From Mycobacteroides abscessus ATCC 19977 (GTDB lineage Bacteria; Actinomycetota; Actinomycetes; Mycobacteriales; Mycobacteriaceae), in contig NC_010397.1 of assembly GCF_000069185.1 (NCBI RefSeq), forward strand, positions 1,922,001-1,986,000: a stretch of DNA of 64,000 nt, given 5' to 3'. The notes under the pieces are model-generated. The model did no database searches. It saw only the letters and a program-made list of their open reading frames with translations, and was not told the DNA's origin. The position numbers were made by a program, and so were the translations under genes. This document shows, one piece after another, positions 1-8,854 of the stretch. How positions within the stretch are numbered: position 1 is the first letter of the stretch; each line of letters starts with the position of its first letter.

Positions 1-1
1 G

Positions 2-2938
2 CGGCTGGGGCTTGTCGATCCGCGGGCCGCGGCACTGCTCGAAGAGCTGGGCTGGACCACCGAGGCGCATGTGCCGCTGCTGTGGTCGCTATCGCGTTCC
101 CCGGACGCCGATGCCGCGCTGCTCACGCTGATCCGGCTGCGCGAGGAGATGGGTCCCCAGTGGGCCGCGCTGGATCAGGAGTTGAGTGCCAATACCGCAC
201 TGCGGGGTCGGCTGCTGTCGGTGATCGGCTCGTCCTTGGCGCTCGGTGATCATCTGGTGGCGCACCCCGACCGGTGGCAGCTGCTGGTCGGTGAGGTCGA
301 ACTGGAGTCCAAAGAGACTCTGCAAGAGCGATTTTTGAAGGTTGTCGGCGCCATCGACGGACGTGCGTCGGTCTCGGAGTTCGTCGCGATCTCGGCGCTG
401 CGAGACGCTTACCGGGACCGGCTCTTGGTGCTGGCCGCGCTCGATCTGGCGGCCACCGTCGAGAACGAACCGGTGTTGCCGTTCCCGGTGGTGGGTCAAC
501 ACCTCGCGGATCTGGCCGACGCCGCGCTGACGGCCGCACTGGCCGTGGCAGTGTCTCTGGTGGTTCCCGAGGGGCAGGAACCACCCCGGCTCGCGGTTAT
601 CGCGATGGGCAAATGCGGTGCGCGCGAGCTCAATTACGTCAGTGATGTCGACGTCATCTTCGTGGGGGAGCAGGCCGACTCGCTGACCACCCGTGTTGCC
701 GGGGAGATGATGCGGGTGGGCTCGAGCACCTTCTTCGAGGTGGACGCGGCGCTGCGCCCGGAGGGTAAGGCCGGGGCGCTGGTGCGCACGCTCGACTCGC
801 ACGTCACGTACTACCGGCGCTGGGCCAAGACCTGGGAATTTCAGGCACTGCTGAAGGCACGCCCGGCCGTCGGCGATCCGGACCTGGGCAAGGCGTATGT
901 GGACGCGCTCATGCCGATGGTGTGGACCGCGTGTGAGCGTGAGGATTTCGTACCGGAGGTGCAGGCCATGCGCCGCCGGGTGGAGTCGTTGGTGCCCGCG
1001 GATCTACGTGAGCGCGAGATCAAACTGGGCACCGGCGGGCTGCGTGACGTCGAATTCGCGGTGCAGCTGCTGCAGCTGGTACATGGCCGGGCCGATGAGT
1101 CGCTGCACGTGGCATCGACTGTCGACGCGCTGAGCGTGCTGTCGGCTGGGGGATACATCGGTCGTGACGACGGTGCCAATCTGACGGCATCCTATGAGTT
1201 TTTGCGGCTGTTGGAACATCGCCTGCAGCTGCAACGGCTCAAGCGCACGCACACCCTGCCCGCGCCGGAGGACACCGAGGCCATGCGATGGCTGGCCCGG
1301 GCGGCGCATGTGCGTCCCGACGGACAGAACGACGCGCTCGGGGTACTGCGCGCCGAGATCAAGCGGCAGGCGTTGCGCGTGTCTCGTCTGCACGCCAAGT
1401 TGTTCTACCAACCGCTGCTGGAATCGGTCACCGAGTTCGACAAGGAAGCCCTGGGGCTGTCCAACGAGGCGGCGGTGCGCCAGCTCGCGGCTCTGGGATA
1501 TCAGCAACCGCAGCACGCCCTCAGTCACCTGGCCGCCCTGACCAAGGAGGGCGGGCGCCGGGGACGCATTCAATCCATCCTGCTGCCAACGCTTTTGGAT
1601 TGGCTGGCGGATACTCCCGATCCGGATGCCGGGCTGCTGGCCTATCGCCGGGTGAGCGAGGCGCTGGCCGACCAGACGTGGTACCTGCGCACGTTGCGTG
1701 ACGAGGGCGCGGTGGCCAAGCGGCTCATGCAGATCCTGGGCACCTCGGCGTATGTGCCCGATCTCGTCATGCGCGCACCCGAAGTGATCCAGCTGTATGC
1801 CGATGGCCCCAACGGGCCCAAACTCCTTGAGGCGGAACCTGCTTCGGTTGCCAAGGCGCTGATTGCCTCGTCGGCGCGTCATGCCGACCCGGAACGCGCG
1901 ATCGCGGCGGCGCGATCGTTACGGCGCCGGGAGTTGGCACGAGTGGCCTCGGCGGACCTGCTGGGCTTGCTGGATGTGGTGGAGGTATGTGGCGCACTCA
2001 CCTCGGTATGGGTGGCAGTCTTGCAGGCCGCCCTGGACGCGGTGATCAAGGCGAGCATTCCGGAGGGCGAACAGGCGCCTGCCGTCGTCTCCGTTATCGG
2101 TATGGGCCGGCTGGGCGGCGGTGAGCTGGGCTACGGGTCCGACGCGGATGTCCTCTATGTGTGCGAGGCGCGGGGAGAGGCCACCGATGCCGAAGCGGTC
2201 AGGTGGTCGGCGACCATTGCCGAGAAGGTGGGCAAGCTGCTCGGCGCTCCGAGCACCGACCCGCCGCTGCAGGTCGACACGGGGCTGCGGCCCGAGGGAC
2301 GCAACGGGCCGATGGTGCGCACCCTGGCCGCCTACGAGACCTACTACGCGCAGTGGGCGCAGCCGTGGGAGGTGCAGGCGCTGCTGCGCGCGCACAGCGT
2401 CGCCGGAGACTCGGATCTGGGGCTGCGCTTCCTGCACATGATCGACAAGACGCGGTATCCGGCCGGCGGTATCGCCCAGGACGCGGTGCGCGAGATCCGC
2501 CGGATCAAGGCGCGGGTCGATGCCGAGCGACTGCCACGGGGTGCGGACCCGAACACCAATACCAAGCTGGGGCGCGGCGGGCTGGCCGACGTGGAGTGGA
2601 CCGTGCAGCTGCTGCAGCTGCGCCACGCCCACGAGCATCAGTCCCTGCACAGCACCTCGACCCTGCAGACGCTGCGGGCGGCGGCGGAGGCAGGGCTCAT
2701 CGAGACCGAGGATGCCGAGCTGCTGCGGCAGGCATGGCTGACGGCGACCAATGCCCGCAACGCGCTGGTGCTCGCGCGCGGCAAGCCCACCGACCAGCTG
2801 CCCGGGCCCGGGCGGCTGCTCAATACGGTGGCCGCCGCGGCCGGTTGGCCGGACAACGACGGCGGCGAGTTCTTGGACAACTATCTGCGGGTGACCAGGC
2901 GTGCGAAAGCCGTCGTGCAGAGGGTTTTCGGGGAGTAG
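2..2938 (+). CDS. glnE: Bifunctional glutamine synthetase adenylyltransferase/deadenylase (5' end cut by window)
   Basis: GlnE adds AMP to, or removes it from, the regulatory tyrosine of glutamine synthetase and so tunes nitrogen assimilation in the cytoplasm. The frame is open from base 2, and 978 residues are visible. The M. tuberculosis protein is about 994 residues, so only a short N-terminus lies outside. Two nucleotidyltransferase modules are visible, each with the G-x-E-L-x-Y-x-S-D-x-D signature: the first near bases 600-660 ([14 protein letters not shown]), the second near 2098-2152 ([16 protein letters not shown]). Each is followed by a [10 protein letters not shown] or [10 protein letters not shown] motif. 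In this family the N-terminal module removes AMP and the C-terminal module adds it. The target glnA1 lies about 7.4 kb away on the other strand. Identification is firm; only the start is unknown. Confidence 0.97.
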   Translation, partial: RLGLVDPRAAALLEELGWTTEAHVPLLWSLSRSPDADAALLTLIRLREEMGPQWAALDQELSANTALRGRLLSVIGSSLALGDHLVAHPDRWQLLVGEVELESKETLQERFLKVVGAIDGRASVSEFVAISALRDAYRDRLLVLAALDLAATVENEPVLPFPVVGQHLADLADAALTAALAVAVSLVVPEGQEPPRLAVIAMGKCGARELNYVSDVDVIFVGEQADSLTTRVAGEMMRVGSSTFFEVDAALRPEGKAGALVRTLDSHVTYYRRWAKTWEFQALLKARPAVGDPDLGKAYVDALMPMVWTACEREDFVPEVQAMRRRVESLVPADLREREIKLGTGGLRDVEFAVQLLQLVHGRADESLHVASTVDALSVLSAGGYIGRDDGANLTASYEFLRLLEHRLQLQRLKRTHTLPAPEDTEAMRWLARAAHVRPDGQNDALGVLRAEIKRQALRVSRLHAKLFYQPLLESVTEFDKEALGLSNEAAVRQLAALGYQQPQHALSHLAALTKEGGRRGRIQSILLPTLLDWLADTPDPDAGLLAYRRVSEALADQTWYLRTLRDEGAVAKRLMQILGTSAYVPDLVMRAPEVIQLYADGPNGPKLLEAEPASVAKALIASSARHADPERAIAAARSLRRRELARVASADLLGLLDVVEVCGALTSVWVAVLQAALDAVIKASIPEGEQAPAVVSVIGMGRLGGGELGYGSDADVLYVCEARGEATDAEAVRWSATIAEKVGKLLGAPSTDPPLQVDTGLRPEGRNGPMVRTLAAYETYYAQWAQPWEVQALLRAHSVAGDSDLGLRFLHMIDKTRYPAGGIAQDAVREIRRIKARVDAERLPRGADPNTNTKLGRGGLADVEWTVQLLQLRHAHEHQSLHSTSTLQTLRAAAEAGLIETEDAELLRQAWLTATNARNALVLARGKPTDQLPGPGRLLNTVAAAAGWPDNDGGEFLDNYLRVTRRAKAVVQRVFGE

Positions 2939-2949
2939 CTTTCTGCTTC

Positions 2950-3285
2950 ATGCGGATCAAGATCCATACCATCATGGTTGTCGGGGTCGTTGCCGGCACT
3001 CTGGGTGTGGCGGCGCCGGTCCAGGCGAGCCCGGGTGACTGCACCGTCTCCGAGGAAGCCCGGCTCGACGCGGTCGCGGCCACCAAGCGCGCCGAGTATC
3101 TGGAGCGCCATCCCGACGTCAACACCGCGATGAGCGATGCCCTGAAGAACACGCCGGGGGACGGCGGGGCCAAACATGAGGCGGTGCAGGCCTACCTCGA
3201 CGCGAATCCGGCGGCCAAGACCGATCTGGACGCGATCCGTCAGCCGGTGCGGGACTTCACGAACCGCTGCTGGCCGAACGGCTAA
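2950..3285 (+). CDS. Small secreted haem-binding (haemophore-like, MHB domain) protein
   Basis: This is a 111-residue exported protein. Residues 1-26 form a Sec signal peptide ending in VQA, and the mature part starts near Ser27. The mature chain is a short helical domain with one cysteine at each end (C31 and C107), a conserved YLDANPAAK segment and the IRQP motif before the last cysteine. This pattern matches the mycobacterial haemophore haem-binding family (Rv0203-like). A longer relative lies at 4332-4874, with the same cysteine spacing and the same YLD..PAAK...IRQP core. The start follows the glnE stop by 11 bases, and a GGGGAG sequence overlaps the glnE end, so it may be co-transcribed with glnE. 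Haem binding is inferred from family resemblance, not from an identified ligand. Confidence 0.8.
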   Translation: MRIKIHTIMVVGVVAGTLGVAAPVQASPGDCTVSEEARLDAVAATKRAEYLERHPDVNTAMSDALKNTPGDGGAKHEAVQAYLDANPAAKTDLDAIRQPVRDFTNRCWPNG

Positions 3286-3288
3286 CCG

Positions 3289-3657
3289 TCAGGGGCGGTC
3301 GTGGAGCGTCACCTGGTAGCCGTCGGGATCGGCGAAGGTGAAGGTGTGGCCGAAGGGGCCGTCGATCGGCGCGGAGACGATGGTGTGGCCGTCGGCGGCG
3401 AGGGCGTCGTGGATGGCCTGAACGTCTGTGGCGTGCAACCAGATTGCGGCGCCGATGCCGGGCTGGGCGACGGACGTGAGATCGGTGCCGGGAATGACAT
3501 CGCGTAGCGCGAACGCGATCGGTTTCGTCTCGAAGACGACGGCATGTGGTGGTCCTGCCGGCGAGCGGACGAGGCCGAGGTACTGCTCGTAGAAGGCTTG
3601 CGACGCACTGAGGTTACGTGCTTGAAGTGAGATGAAATCTGGACCGGTGACCGGCAT
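3289..3657 (-). CDS. VOC-family (glyoxalase/bleomycin-resistance fold) protein
   Basis: A single vicinal-oxygen-chelate domain of 122 residues. It begins with a beta strand (GPDFISLQARN) followed by the usual SQAFYEQYLGL helix, and ends with the typical FADPDGYQVTLHD strand. Such proteins act as small metalloenzymes or drug-binding proteins; the substrate cannot be read here. An upstream ATG at 3678 is in frame, but it lies inside an operator palindrome. The ATG at 3657 is preceded by AAGGAG with a 7-base gap, so 3657 is taken as the start. It is divergent from the MarR gene at 3721, and two matching palindromes lie between them, which suggests that the regulator controls this gene. It is convergent with the upstream haemophore-like gene. 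Confidence 0.85.
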   Translation of the reverse strand: MPVTGPDFISLQARNLSASQAFYEQYLGLVRSPAGPPHAVVFETKPIAFALRDVIPGTDLTSVAQPGIGAAIWLHATDVQAIHDALAADGHTIVSAPIDGPFGHTFTFADPDGYQVTLHDRP

Positions 3658-3670
3658 GGGAACGCTCCTT

Positions 3671-3700
3671 TTATTCATGTCAGCTTACTGACATGAATAA
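3671..3700. promoter_or_regulatory. Operator 1 of the VOC/MarR divergent pair
   Basis: A perfect inverted repeat with 13-base arms (TTATTCATGTCAG and its complement) around a 4-base spacer (CTTA). The core is ATGTCAG-N4-CTGACAT, identical in half-sites and spacing to operator 2. It covers the upstream edge of the VOC gene. A MarR dimer is the natural ligand, because the adjacent divergent gene encodes one. Confidence 0.75.
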
Positions 3701-3704
3701 ATGT

Positions 3705-3722
3705 ATGTCAGAATTCTGACAT
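3705..3722. promoter_or_regulatory. Operator 2, overlapping the MarR start codon
   Basis: A perfect 18-base palindrome, ATGTCAG-AATT-CTGACAT. Its centre lies 28 bases from the centre of operator 1. The last two bases are the first two of the MarR ATG, so bound protein would block the start of the regulator gene directly. This points to autoregulation, which is inferred. Confidence 0.75.
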
Positions 3723-4170
3723 GAGTCAAGATGGTGTGGGTGTCGACTTGGAGACCTCGCTGGGCTACCTGCTCAAAGAGACGTCGAGCGCTTTGCGCAC
3801 GGCCATGGAGGAGGTGTTGCGGCCGCTCGGGATGAGCATCACGCATTACTCGTGCCTGGAGCTGTTGGCGCAACGCCCGGGGCTTTCGAACTCCGAGCTC
3901 GCACGAGGGGCATTCGTGACACGGCAGACGATGAATGTGCTGCTGCAGAACCTGGAACGAGACGGCTACGTGACCAGGCCCGCAGAAGCGCCCGTCGGCA
4001 AGGTGCTTCCCGTCCGGCTCACGTCGCGGGGCAGGCGCAGCCTGCAGAAGGCGAGTGCCGCGGTCCGCTCCGTAGAACTCAGAATGCTGGCCGGCATGAC
4101 CACGACCGAACAGTCGGACGCCTTCCGGCTGTTGCGGCTCATGATTCATGCCCTGCGAGACGGTGCCTAG
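3721..4170 (+). CDS. MarR-family transcriptional regulator
   Basis: A 149-residue winged-helix regulator. The N-terminal helix (LGYLLKETSSALRTAMEEVL) serves dimerisation. The helix-turn-helix spans roughly residues 58-82 (GLSNSELARGAFVTRQTMNVLL), and a wing follows with LERDGYVTRPAEAPVGKVLPVRLT. MarR proteins bind short palindromes and are released by small ligands. No ribosome-binding site precedes the ATG, and operator 2 runs into it, so the transcript may be leaderless. It faces the VOC gene head to head, with operators 1 and 2 between them, as in many MarR/target-enzyme pairs. The ligand is unknown. Confidence 0.9.
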   Translation: MSQDGVGVDLETSLGYLLKETSSALRTAMEEVLRPLGMSITHYSCLELLAQRPGLSNSELARGAFVTRQTMNVLLQNLERDGYVTRPAEAPVGKVLPVRLTSRGRRSLQKASAAVRSVELRMLAGMTTTEQSDAFRLLRLMIHALRDGA

Positions 4171-4288
4171 TCCACCCGGGGTGTCCGACCTCCTGAACTA
4201 CAGCACTGTAATTTTCAGCACGCTTCTCATGGTTTCTTAACGTTCAGGCCATGACCGTCCAACCAATGCTCGATAGCGTCCCGGGCGG

Positions 4289-4305
4289 GCCGGCACTTCG
4301 CCGGC
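4289..4305 (+). other. Small hairpin in the leader of the second haemophore-like gene
   Basis: Two GCCGGC arms around a 5-base loop, 14 bases before the AAGGAG ribosome-binding site of the gene at 4332. There is no T-run, so it is not a terminator. It could influence message stability or translation; nothing in the sequence shows which. Confidence 0.3.
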
Positions 4306-4331
4306 TGTAACGCTGAACAAGGAGTTACTCC

Positions 4332-4874
4332 ATGAAGTTCACCTCTGCTGTCCTCAGTGGTGTCGTCGGCGCCGGTGCGGTGGCCAGCGCCCTGGCATTC
4401 GCGGGTGCTGCCGACGCGGCTCCGAGCAAGTGCACCGCCGCCGAATTCGCCCGTACGCACTCGACCGTGTCGAGCCAGGTCGCGAGCTACCTGGACAAGA
4501 ACCCGACGATCAACGACGGGATCACCAACGCTGCCAAGGGCGCGCCCGAGGGCCAGCGTCGTGAGGCCATCAAGACCTACCTCGACGGCCAGCCCGCCGC
4601 CAAGGCCGAGCTGGAGAAGATCCGTCAGCCGCTCACGAGCCTCAAGAACAGCTGCGGCGCGGACACCGATGACGCCGCCCCGGCCGCGCCCGCCGGCCTG
4701 ATGGGACAGGCGCCTGCCGCCGAGCAGCCCGCCGTGGAGAACGCGCCCGCCGAGCAGCCGCAGCAGCCGTGGAACCCCTTCGCGCCGCAGCAGCCGGCCC
4801 CGGAGACGGCAACCGCCAATACCCCGCAGGCGGCCCCGAACGTCGCCGCGGTGGTTGATCAGCAGGACGTCTAA
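4332..4874 (+). CDS. Secreted haem-binding (haemophore-like) protein with Ala/Pro-rich tail
   Basis: A 180-residue exported protein. The signal peptide is about residues 1-29 (ends AADAA). The haem-binding-type domain runs to residue 108, with cysteines C34 and C108 at its ends and the core YLDGQPAAKAELEKIRQP. Residues 110-180 are rich in Ala, Pro, Glu and Gln, resembling a low-complexity cell-wall spacer. AAGGAG at 4319-4324 fixes the start. It is a paralogue of the shorter gene at 2950. The family includes Rv0203, which carries haem to membrane transporters, but no MmpL transporter is seen nearby. It is followed 37 bases later by a two-component system, which might regulate it or simply be adjacent. 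Confidence 0.8.
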   Translation: MKFTSAVLSGVVGAGAVASALAFAGAADAAPSKCTAAEFARTHSTVSSQVASYLDKNPTINDGITNAAKGAPEGQRREAIKTYLDGQPAAKAELEKIRQPLTSLKNSCGADTDDAAPAAPAGLMGQAPAAEQPAVENAPAEQPQQPWNPFAPQQPAPETATANTPQAAPNVAAVVDQQDV

Positions 4875-4911
4875 CAACACCTCCGGGCGGGCGGCTTAGC
4901 CTTATGTGGCG

Positions 4912-5622
4912 ATGACACAGGAAACTACCGCCCGTCACAAGGTGTTGATGGTCGATGACGACCCGGACGTTCGGAACTCGGTAGCCCGCGGGCTACGCCA
5001 CTCGGGTTTCGACGTCCGGGTCGCCGTTGATGGCCGCGACGCGCTCACCCAGCTCGCGGCCGATGAGCCCGATGCCCTGGTACTCGACGTGCAGATGCCC
5101 GAGCTGGACGGGGTTGCGGTGGTCACCGCTCTGCGGGCCCTGGGTAACGACATTCCGATCTGCGTGCTCAGTGCACGCGACACCGTCAACGACCGAATCG
5201 CCGGCTTGGAGGCCGGTGCCGACGACTACTTGACCAAACCCTTTGACCTCGGCGAGCTGGTGGCTCGCCTGCGTGCGCTGCTGCGCCGTCGCGGCGCCGG
5301 TTCGGGCGGCCTCGCCGATTCCGCCATCACCGTCGGACAGATCACCGTGGACGTGTCGCGCCGCTTGGTCTTTGTCAACGGAGAACGTGTCGAGCTGAGT
5401 AAGCGGGAGTTCGATCTGCTGGTGGTGCTGGCCGAGAACACCGGTGTGGTGCTGAGCCGCACCCGGCTGCTGGAATTGGTGTGGGGGTACGACTTTGACG
5501 TCGAGACCAATGTTGCCGATGTCTTCGTCAGCTATCTGCGCCGCAAGCTGGAAGCTGGGGGAGCCGCGCGAGTCATCCATACCGTCAGGGGAGTCGGCTA
5601 CGTGATGCGGGAAGAGCCGTGA
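4912..5622 (+). CDS. OmpR/PhoB-type response regulator, PrrA-like
   Basis: A 236-residue response regulator. The receiver domain covers residues 1-120: the acidic pocket is the VDDDPD run, the phospho-acceptor is the aspartate of [11 protein letters not shown] (about residue 59), and the conserved lysine is in DYLTKPF. A winged-helix DNA-binding domain follows, with [16 protein letters not shown] and a C-terminal [10 protein letters not shown] wing. The sequence resembles M. tuberculosis PrrA along its whole length. A GTG at 4906 is also in frame; the ATG at 4912 was chosen by codon preference. The gene overlaps the partner kinase by 4 bases, so the two are translationally coupled. The genome may have another, core prrAB; whether this is the orthologue or a paralogue cannot be told here. 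Confidence 0.92.
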   Translation: MTQETTARHKVLMVDDDPDVRNSVARGLRHSGFDVRVAVDGRDALTQLAADEPDALVLDVQMPELDGVAVVTALRALGNDIPICVLSARDTVNDRIAGLEAGADDYLTKPFDLGELVARLRALLRRRGAGSGGLADSAITVGQITVDVSRRLVFVNGERVELSKREFDLLVVLAENTGVVLSRTRLLELVWGYDFDVETNVADVFVSYLRRKLEAGGAARVIHTVRGVGYVMREEP

Positions 5623-6908
5623 AACGCTCGCTGTCCCTGCGTACCCGGGTCGCGGTGGCGGCCTTCCTCGCCGCCGGCCTGGTGGTCGCCCTGATCGGCA
5701 TTGTCGCCGGTATTGCCCTGGTGCGCAACGACACCCGGCAGCTCGATCGGCGTCTCGACATGCTGACCGATGCGGTGCAAGCCACCACTCGGCACGGTGA
5801 AACCACATTCGTGCTGACGGTCCGTGACACCAAGAGTGGAGGACTGGTGATCTTCCGGGGCGTCGAGCTGCCACGGCTGCCGTTGGGCACTCGGAATGTG
5901 ACCGTCGGCGACGTGAACTACCGGGTGCGCACCATCGAGAACCCGGAAGAACAGACGGTGATTTCGCTCGGGACCCGGTCGGACACGGTACTGGTCAATC
6001 ACCGCGGGATCCCGGTATTCATTGCCCTGGGTGTGCTTTCGATGCTGCTGGCCGGTGGTTTCGCCTGGCTGTTCGCCGGGCGCGCGGTGCGGCCGCTGCA
6101 TCAGCTCACCGACCAGACCCGCCAGCTCGATACCGACGGCCTGCAGGTGGCTGCGGTGCGCGGTGCCCGAGAGTCCGAGGAGCTTGCCGAGGCCATGGCC
6201 GCCATGCTGAGCCGAGTCTCGGCGGCACAGTCCGAAACCACCAAATCTCTTCTGGCGGCCCGTGATTTTGCCGCGAGTGCGGCACACGAATTACGCACGC
6301 CGCTCACCGCGATGCGCGCCGACCTGGATACTCTGCGCGCACACGACTTGTCGGGCGATGAACGTGTCGAGGTGATCGGCGACCTGCAGCGCGCCCAGCG
6401 ACGTGTCGAGGCCACCATCACGGCGCTCGGCCAGTTGGCCTCGGGCGACCTCGCCAGGACCGAGGACCGCGAACTGGTGGACATCGCAGACCTGTTGGAC
6501 CGGGTGGCGGGGGATGCGTTGATGCACCGGGCCGACGCGCCGGAGATCACCGTCCATGCGGACGACTGTGGTGTGGTGCTGGGTTGGCCCGACGGGCTGC
6601 GGCTGGCCGTGGACAACCTGGTGCGCAACGCGATCAACCATGGCGAAGCCAGACATATTGTGCTGTCGGCAAATCGGATCGACAACCGGCTGGTTATCGA
6701 GGTCGATGACGACGGTCCCGGCCTACCCGAGGCCGACCGGGAGCGGGTGCTCGGACGATTCGAACGCGGCCCCGGCGCTAAGCCGGGCGGGCTGGGCCTG
6801 GGGTTGGCACTCGTGGCGCAGCAGGCCGCGTTGCACGGCGGAGACGTGGTGCTGTCGTCAAGCCCGCTGGGCGGGCTGCGGGCGACGCTGACGATCGCCG
6901 CGGAATAG
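5619..6908 (+). CDS. Sensor histidine kinase, PrrB-like
   Basis: A 429-residue membrane kinase. Two transmembrane helices (about residues 11-34 and 131-153) flank an extracytoplasmic segment of roughly 95 residues. A HAMP linker follows, then the dimerisation/phospho-acceptor helix with His223 in [10 protein letters not shown]. The ATPase domain has an N-box ([11 protein letters not shown]), a G1 box (DDDGPGLP), an F-region (RFERGPG) and a G2 box (GLGLGLALV). It starts at a GTG overlapping the stop of the response regulator. The signal is unknown. Because the adjacent gene encodes a haem-binding exported protein, a redox or haem-related signal is possible, but that is guesswork. Confidence 0.92.
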   Translation: MKRSLSLRTRVAVAAFLAAGLVVALIGIVAGIALVRNDTRQLDRRLDMLTDAVQATTRHGETTFVLTVRDTKSGGLVIFRGVELPRLPLGTRNVTVGDVNYRVRTIENPEEQTVISLGTRSDTVLVNHRGIPVFIALGVLSMLLAGGFAWLFAGRAVRPLHQLTDQTRQLDTDGLQVAAVRGARESEELAEAMAAMLSRVSAAQSETTKSLLAARDFAASAAHELRTPLTAMRADLDTLRAHDLSGDERVEVIGDLQRAQRRVEATITALGQLASGDLARTEDRELVDIADLLDRVAGDALMHRADAPEITVHADDCGVVLGWPDGLRLAVDNLVRNAINHGEARHIVLSANRIDNRLVIEVDDDGPGLPEADRERVLGRFERGPGAKPGGLGLGLALVAQQAALHGGDVVLSSSPLGGLRATLTIAAE

Positions 6909-6917
6909 ACGCGACTA

Positions 6918-7421
6918 TCAGTTCTGGCGCGGCCCGTATTTGGCGAGCCACTCCCTGGCCTCGTCGGGCAGATTGCCGGCAGCCTCGGCCGCCCTACACC
7001 AGCGCCGCACCATCTTGACCATGTTTGCGGGGTTGTAGGCGTCTTCCTGCTGCGACCACAGCCCGTCTCCGGCGTAGTGCAGCACGGTCAGGTTCGGCTC
7101 ACCCCAATGCTGGCCGTCGCCCGGATCGCTCATCACATTGTCGATTTCGCAGACCACCCAACCCTTTTCGGGGTCGAAGACCGTCCAGGTGGCGGGCAGA
7201 CTCGGCATGTGGTTGCCGGGGAACTCCGCCATGACCGCGGTGATGTACTGCCGAATGGCCTCTTTACCGTGCAGGCGGCCCACCACGTGCTCGATGTACA
7301 GAGCATCCTCGGTGTACATCTCGGCGTATGGGTTCCAATCGCCGGTTTCGATGCAGCGATGGACGGTGGCCTGGTGTTGCGCGAACGCTTCTTCGAGCTC
7401 GGCGCGGGTAAAGGATGGCAT
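6918..7421 (-). CDS. SnoaL/NTF2-like fold protein
   Basis: A 167-residue protein with a cone-shaped NTF2/SnoaL domain. It shows the long first helix (AELEEAFAQHQATVHRC), the DWNPYAEMYTEDALYIEH segment typical of limonene-epoxide hydrolase and SnoaL-like proteins, then GKEAIRQYI. Family members are small isomerases, hydrolases or non-catalytic binding proteins; no active-site set can be assigned with confidence. A TTG six bases upstream is also in frame, and the ATG at 7421 is preferred. It is convergent with the kinase gene (9 bases apart) and divergent from the gene at 7455. Confidence 0.75.
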   Translation of the reverse strand: MPSFTRAELEEAFAQHQATVHRCIETGDWNPYAEMYTEDALYIEHVVGRLHGKEAIRQYITAVMAEFPGNHMPSLPATWTVFDPEKGWVVCEIDNVMSDPGDGQHWGEPNLTVLHYAGDGLWSQQEDAYNPANMVKMVRRWCRAAEAAGNLPDEAREWLAKYGPRQN

Positions 7422-7454
7422 GCTCAAAGACTGCCATAAGGTACCGTCCCTGAG

Positions 7455-8414
7455 GTGCGAGGACGGACCGCCGTGGGGGCGTTGGGTTGGCTGCTGGCCG
7501 TCGTGGCCATCCTGGCCATCGCTTCGCGTTGGGTGCGGTCCAGCTGGTCGCCCCTGATCGGGCTCACCGCCGGCTTTCCGCCCACCTGCCTATTGGCGAT
7601 CCTGGGGCTGGTGTTCTTCCTGGTGGTCCGGCAGTGGTGGGGCGTGCTCACCGCGGTGGTGGTGATCGCGTTGCAGGCCCTCGCCATCGCGCCGATGTAC
7701 TTGCCCGACAGCGCCGCCGAGGGAACCACCGTCACCGTGCTGCAGGCCAACCTGCGCGTCGGTGCCGGCGATGCCGGGGCAGTGGTGGCCGCGATCCGTG
7801 AACACGATGTGGGTGTGGTGACCATTAACGAGCTCACACCCGAGGCGCGGGCCAAACTTGTTGCCGCGGGTATCGATTCGGCGCTCCCGTATTCGTACAC
7901 CATCGCCGAACCGATGGCGCTGGGCACCGGGATCTGGAGTCGATATCCGCTGACCCCGGTACATCAGGACGACCAGGGATTCGCTATGCGACAGATCTGG
8001 GCGGAGGCCGAAATTCCCGGCGCGGGACCGATCATGCTGGTCGCGGCGCACACCCGCCCCCCGGAGAAGGACATGAGCTCACCGGGCTGGCTCACCGAGT
8101 TGGATACCATGGGACGACAGCTGCATGCGCTGCGTGCCGATGTCAAAGTCATTGTCGGCGGAGACTTTAACGCCACCTACGACCACTTCGCGTTCCGGCA
8201 GATCCTTACCGGTGGTTTCGCCGATGCCGTGGACCAAGCCGGCGGCGGTTGGCTACCGACCTGGCGTGAAGGCCACTGGTACACCAGGCTGATCGGGATC
8301 GACCACGTGCTGACCCGCGGCGCGACCGCGACGTCGGTGAGCACCGAGGAGATCTATGGCACCGACCACCGGGCGCTCATCGCCACGGTGGTCGTGCCTA
8401 ACTCTTCTTCTTGA
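7455..8414 (+). CDS. Membrane-anchored endonuclease/exonuclease/phosphatase-fold protein
   Basis: A 319-residue protein. Three hydrophobic helices fill roughly the first 75 residues, followed by an exported or periplasmic EEP domain. Catalytic-type motifs are visible: TVLQANLRVG, the metal-binding glutamate in TINELTPE, GGDFNATYDH, and the C-terminal TDHRAL. Members of this fold cleave phosphodiesters in nucleic acids, sphingomyelin or inositol phosphates. The membrane anchor argues for an extracytoplasmic substrate. The start is a GTG. Its last 17 bases overlap the convergent DoxX gene. Confidence 0.85.
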   Translation: MRGRTAVGALGWLLAVVAILAIASRWVRSSWSPLIGLTAGFPPTCLLAILGLVFFLVVRQWWGVLTAVVVIALQALAIAPMYLPDSAAEGTTVTVLQANLRVGAGDAGAVVAAIREHDVGVVTINELTPEARAKLVAAGIDSALPYSYTIAEPMALGTGIWSRYPLTPVHQDDQGFAMRQIWAEAEIPGAGPIMLVAAHTRPPEKDMSSPGWLTELDTMGRQLHALRADVKVIVGGDFNATYDHFAFRQILTGGFADAVDQAGGGWLPTWREGHWYTRLIGIDHVLTRGATATSVSTEEIYGTDHRALIATVVVPNSSS

Positions 8415-8820
8415 GTGCCGCGTCGATCGACAGCGATCCGCCGCCGGTGAAAACCAACAGGAGAAAGCCCCAGCAGAACAGGGCGGCCAATTCGCCATTG
8501 TTCTCAATGGGCAGCAGGCCTTCCGGCTGATGCTGAGTGAAGTAGGCGAACGCCATGGTGCCCGAGGCGATGAACGCCGCTATCCGGGTGCCTGCGCCGA
8601 ACAGAATCGCGACGCCGGTGAGGAATTCGATGGCGCCGGCCCACCAGCCCAGTGACCATGACTCGACAGGGGGCATCGAAGCCAGGTCGGGCCAGCGGAA
8701 CAGGATCGCCGTGCCATGGATCGTGAACAGTAACCCGAAGACGATACGGAACAGTGACAGGACAATGGGGGTGGCGCCGTCGAGCTTGGCGACCGAGCTG
8801 GGCGTGCTGGAGGATGCCAT
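8398..8820 (-). CDS. DoxX-family membrane protein (copy 1)
   Basis: A 140-residue protein with four predicted membrane helices: VLSLFRIVFGLLFTIHGTAIL, WWAGAIEFLTGVAILFGAG, FIASGTMAFAYFTQHQPEG, and LFCWGFLLLVFTGGGSLSID. This is the DoxX layout. Members are implicated in redox protection at the membrane (in mycobacteria, the SodA-DoxX-SseA association). A longer in-frame start at 8853 exists; the ATG at 8820 was chosen because the residues before it have no family resemblance. It is a close relative of the next gene and probably a tandem duplicate. Confidence 0.85.
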   Translation of the reverse strand: MASSSTPSSVAKLDGATPIVLSLFRIVFGLLFTIHGTAILFRWPDLASMPPVESWSLGWWAGAIEFLTGVAILFGAGTRIAAFIASGTMAFAYFTQHQPEGLLPIENNGELAALFCWGFLLLVFTGGGSLSIDAALKKKS

Positions 8821-8854
8821 GGTCAGGATGCTAAACCAATTCTGGCGTAACAAC

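Noticed and set aside
2161..3285. A 374-codon frame running from glnE into the haemophore-like gene, suggesting a fusion
   Set aside because: The first part is a wrong frame of glnE. A signal peptide starts cleanly at 2950, so there is no fusion.
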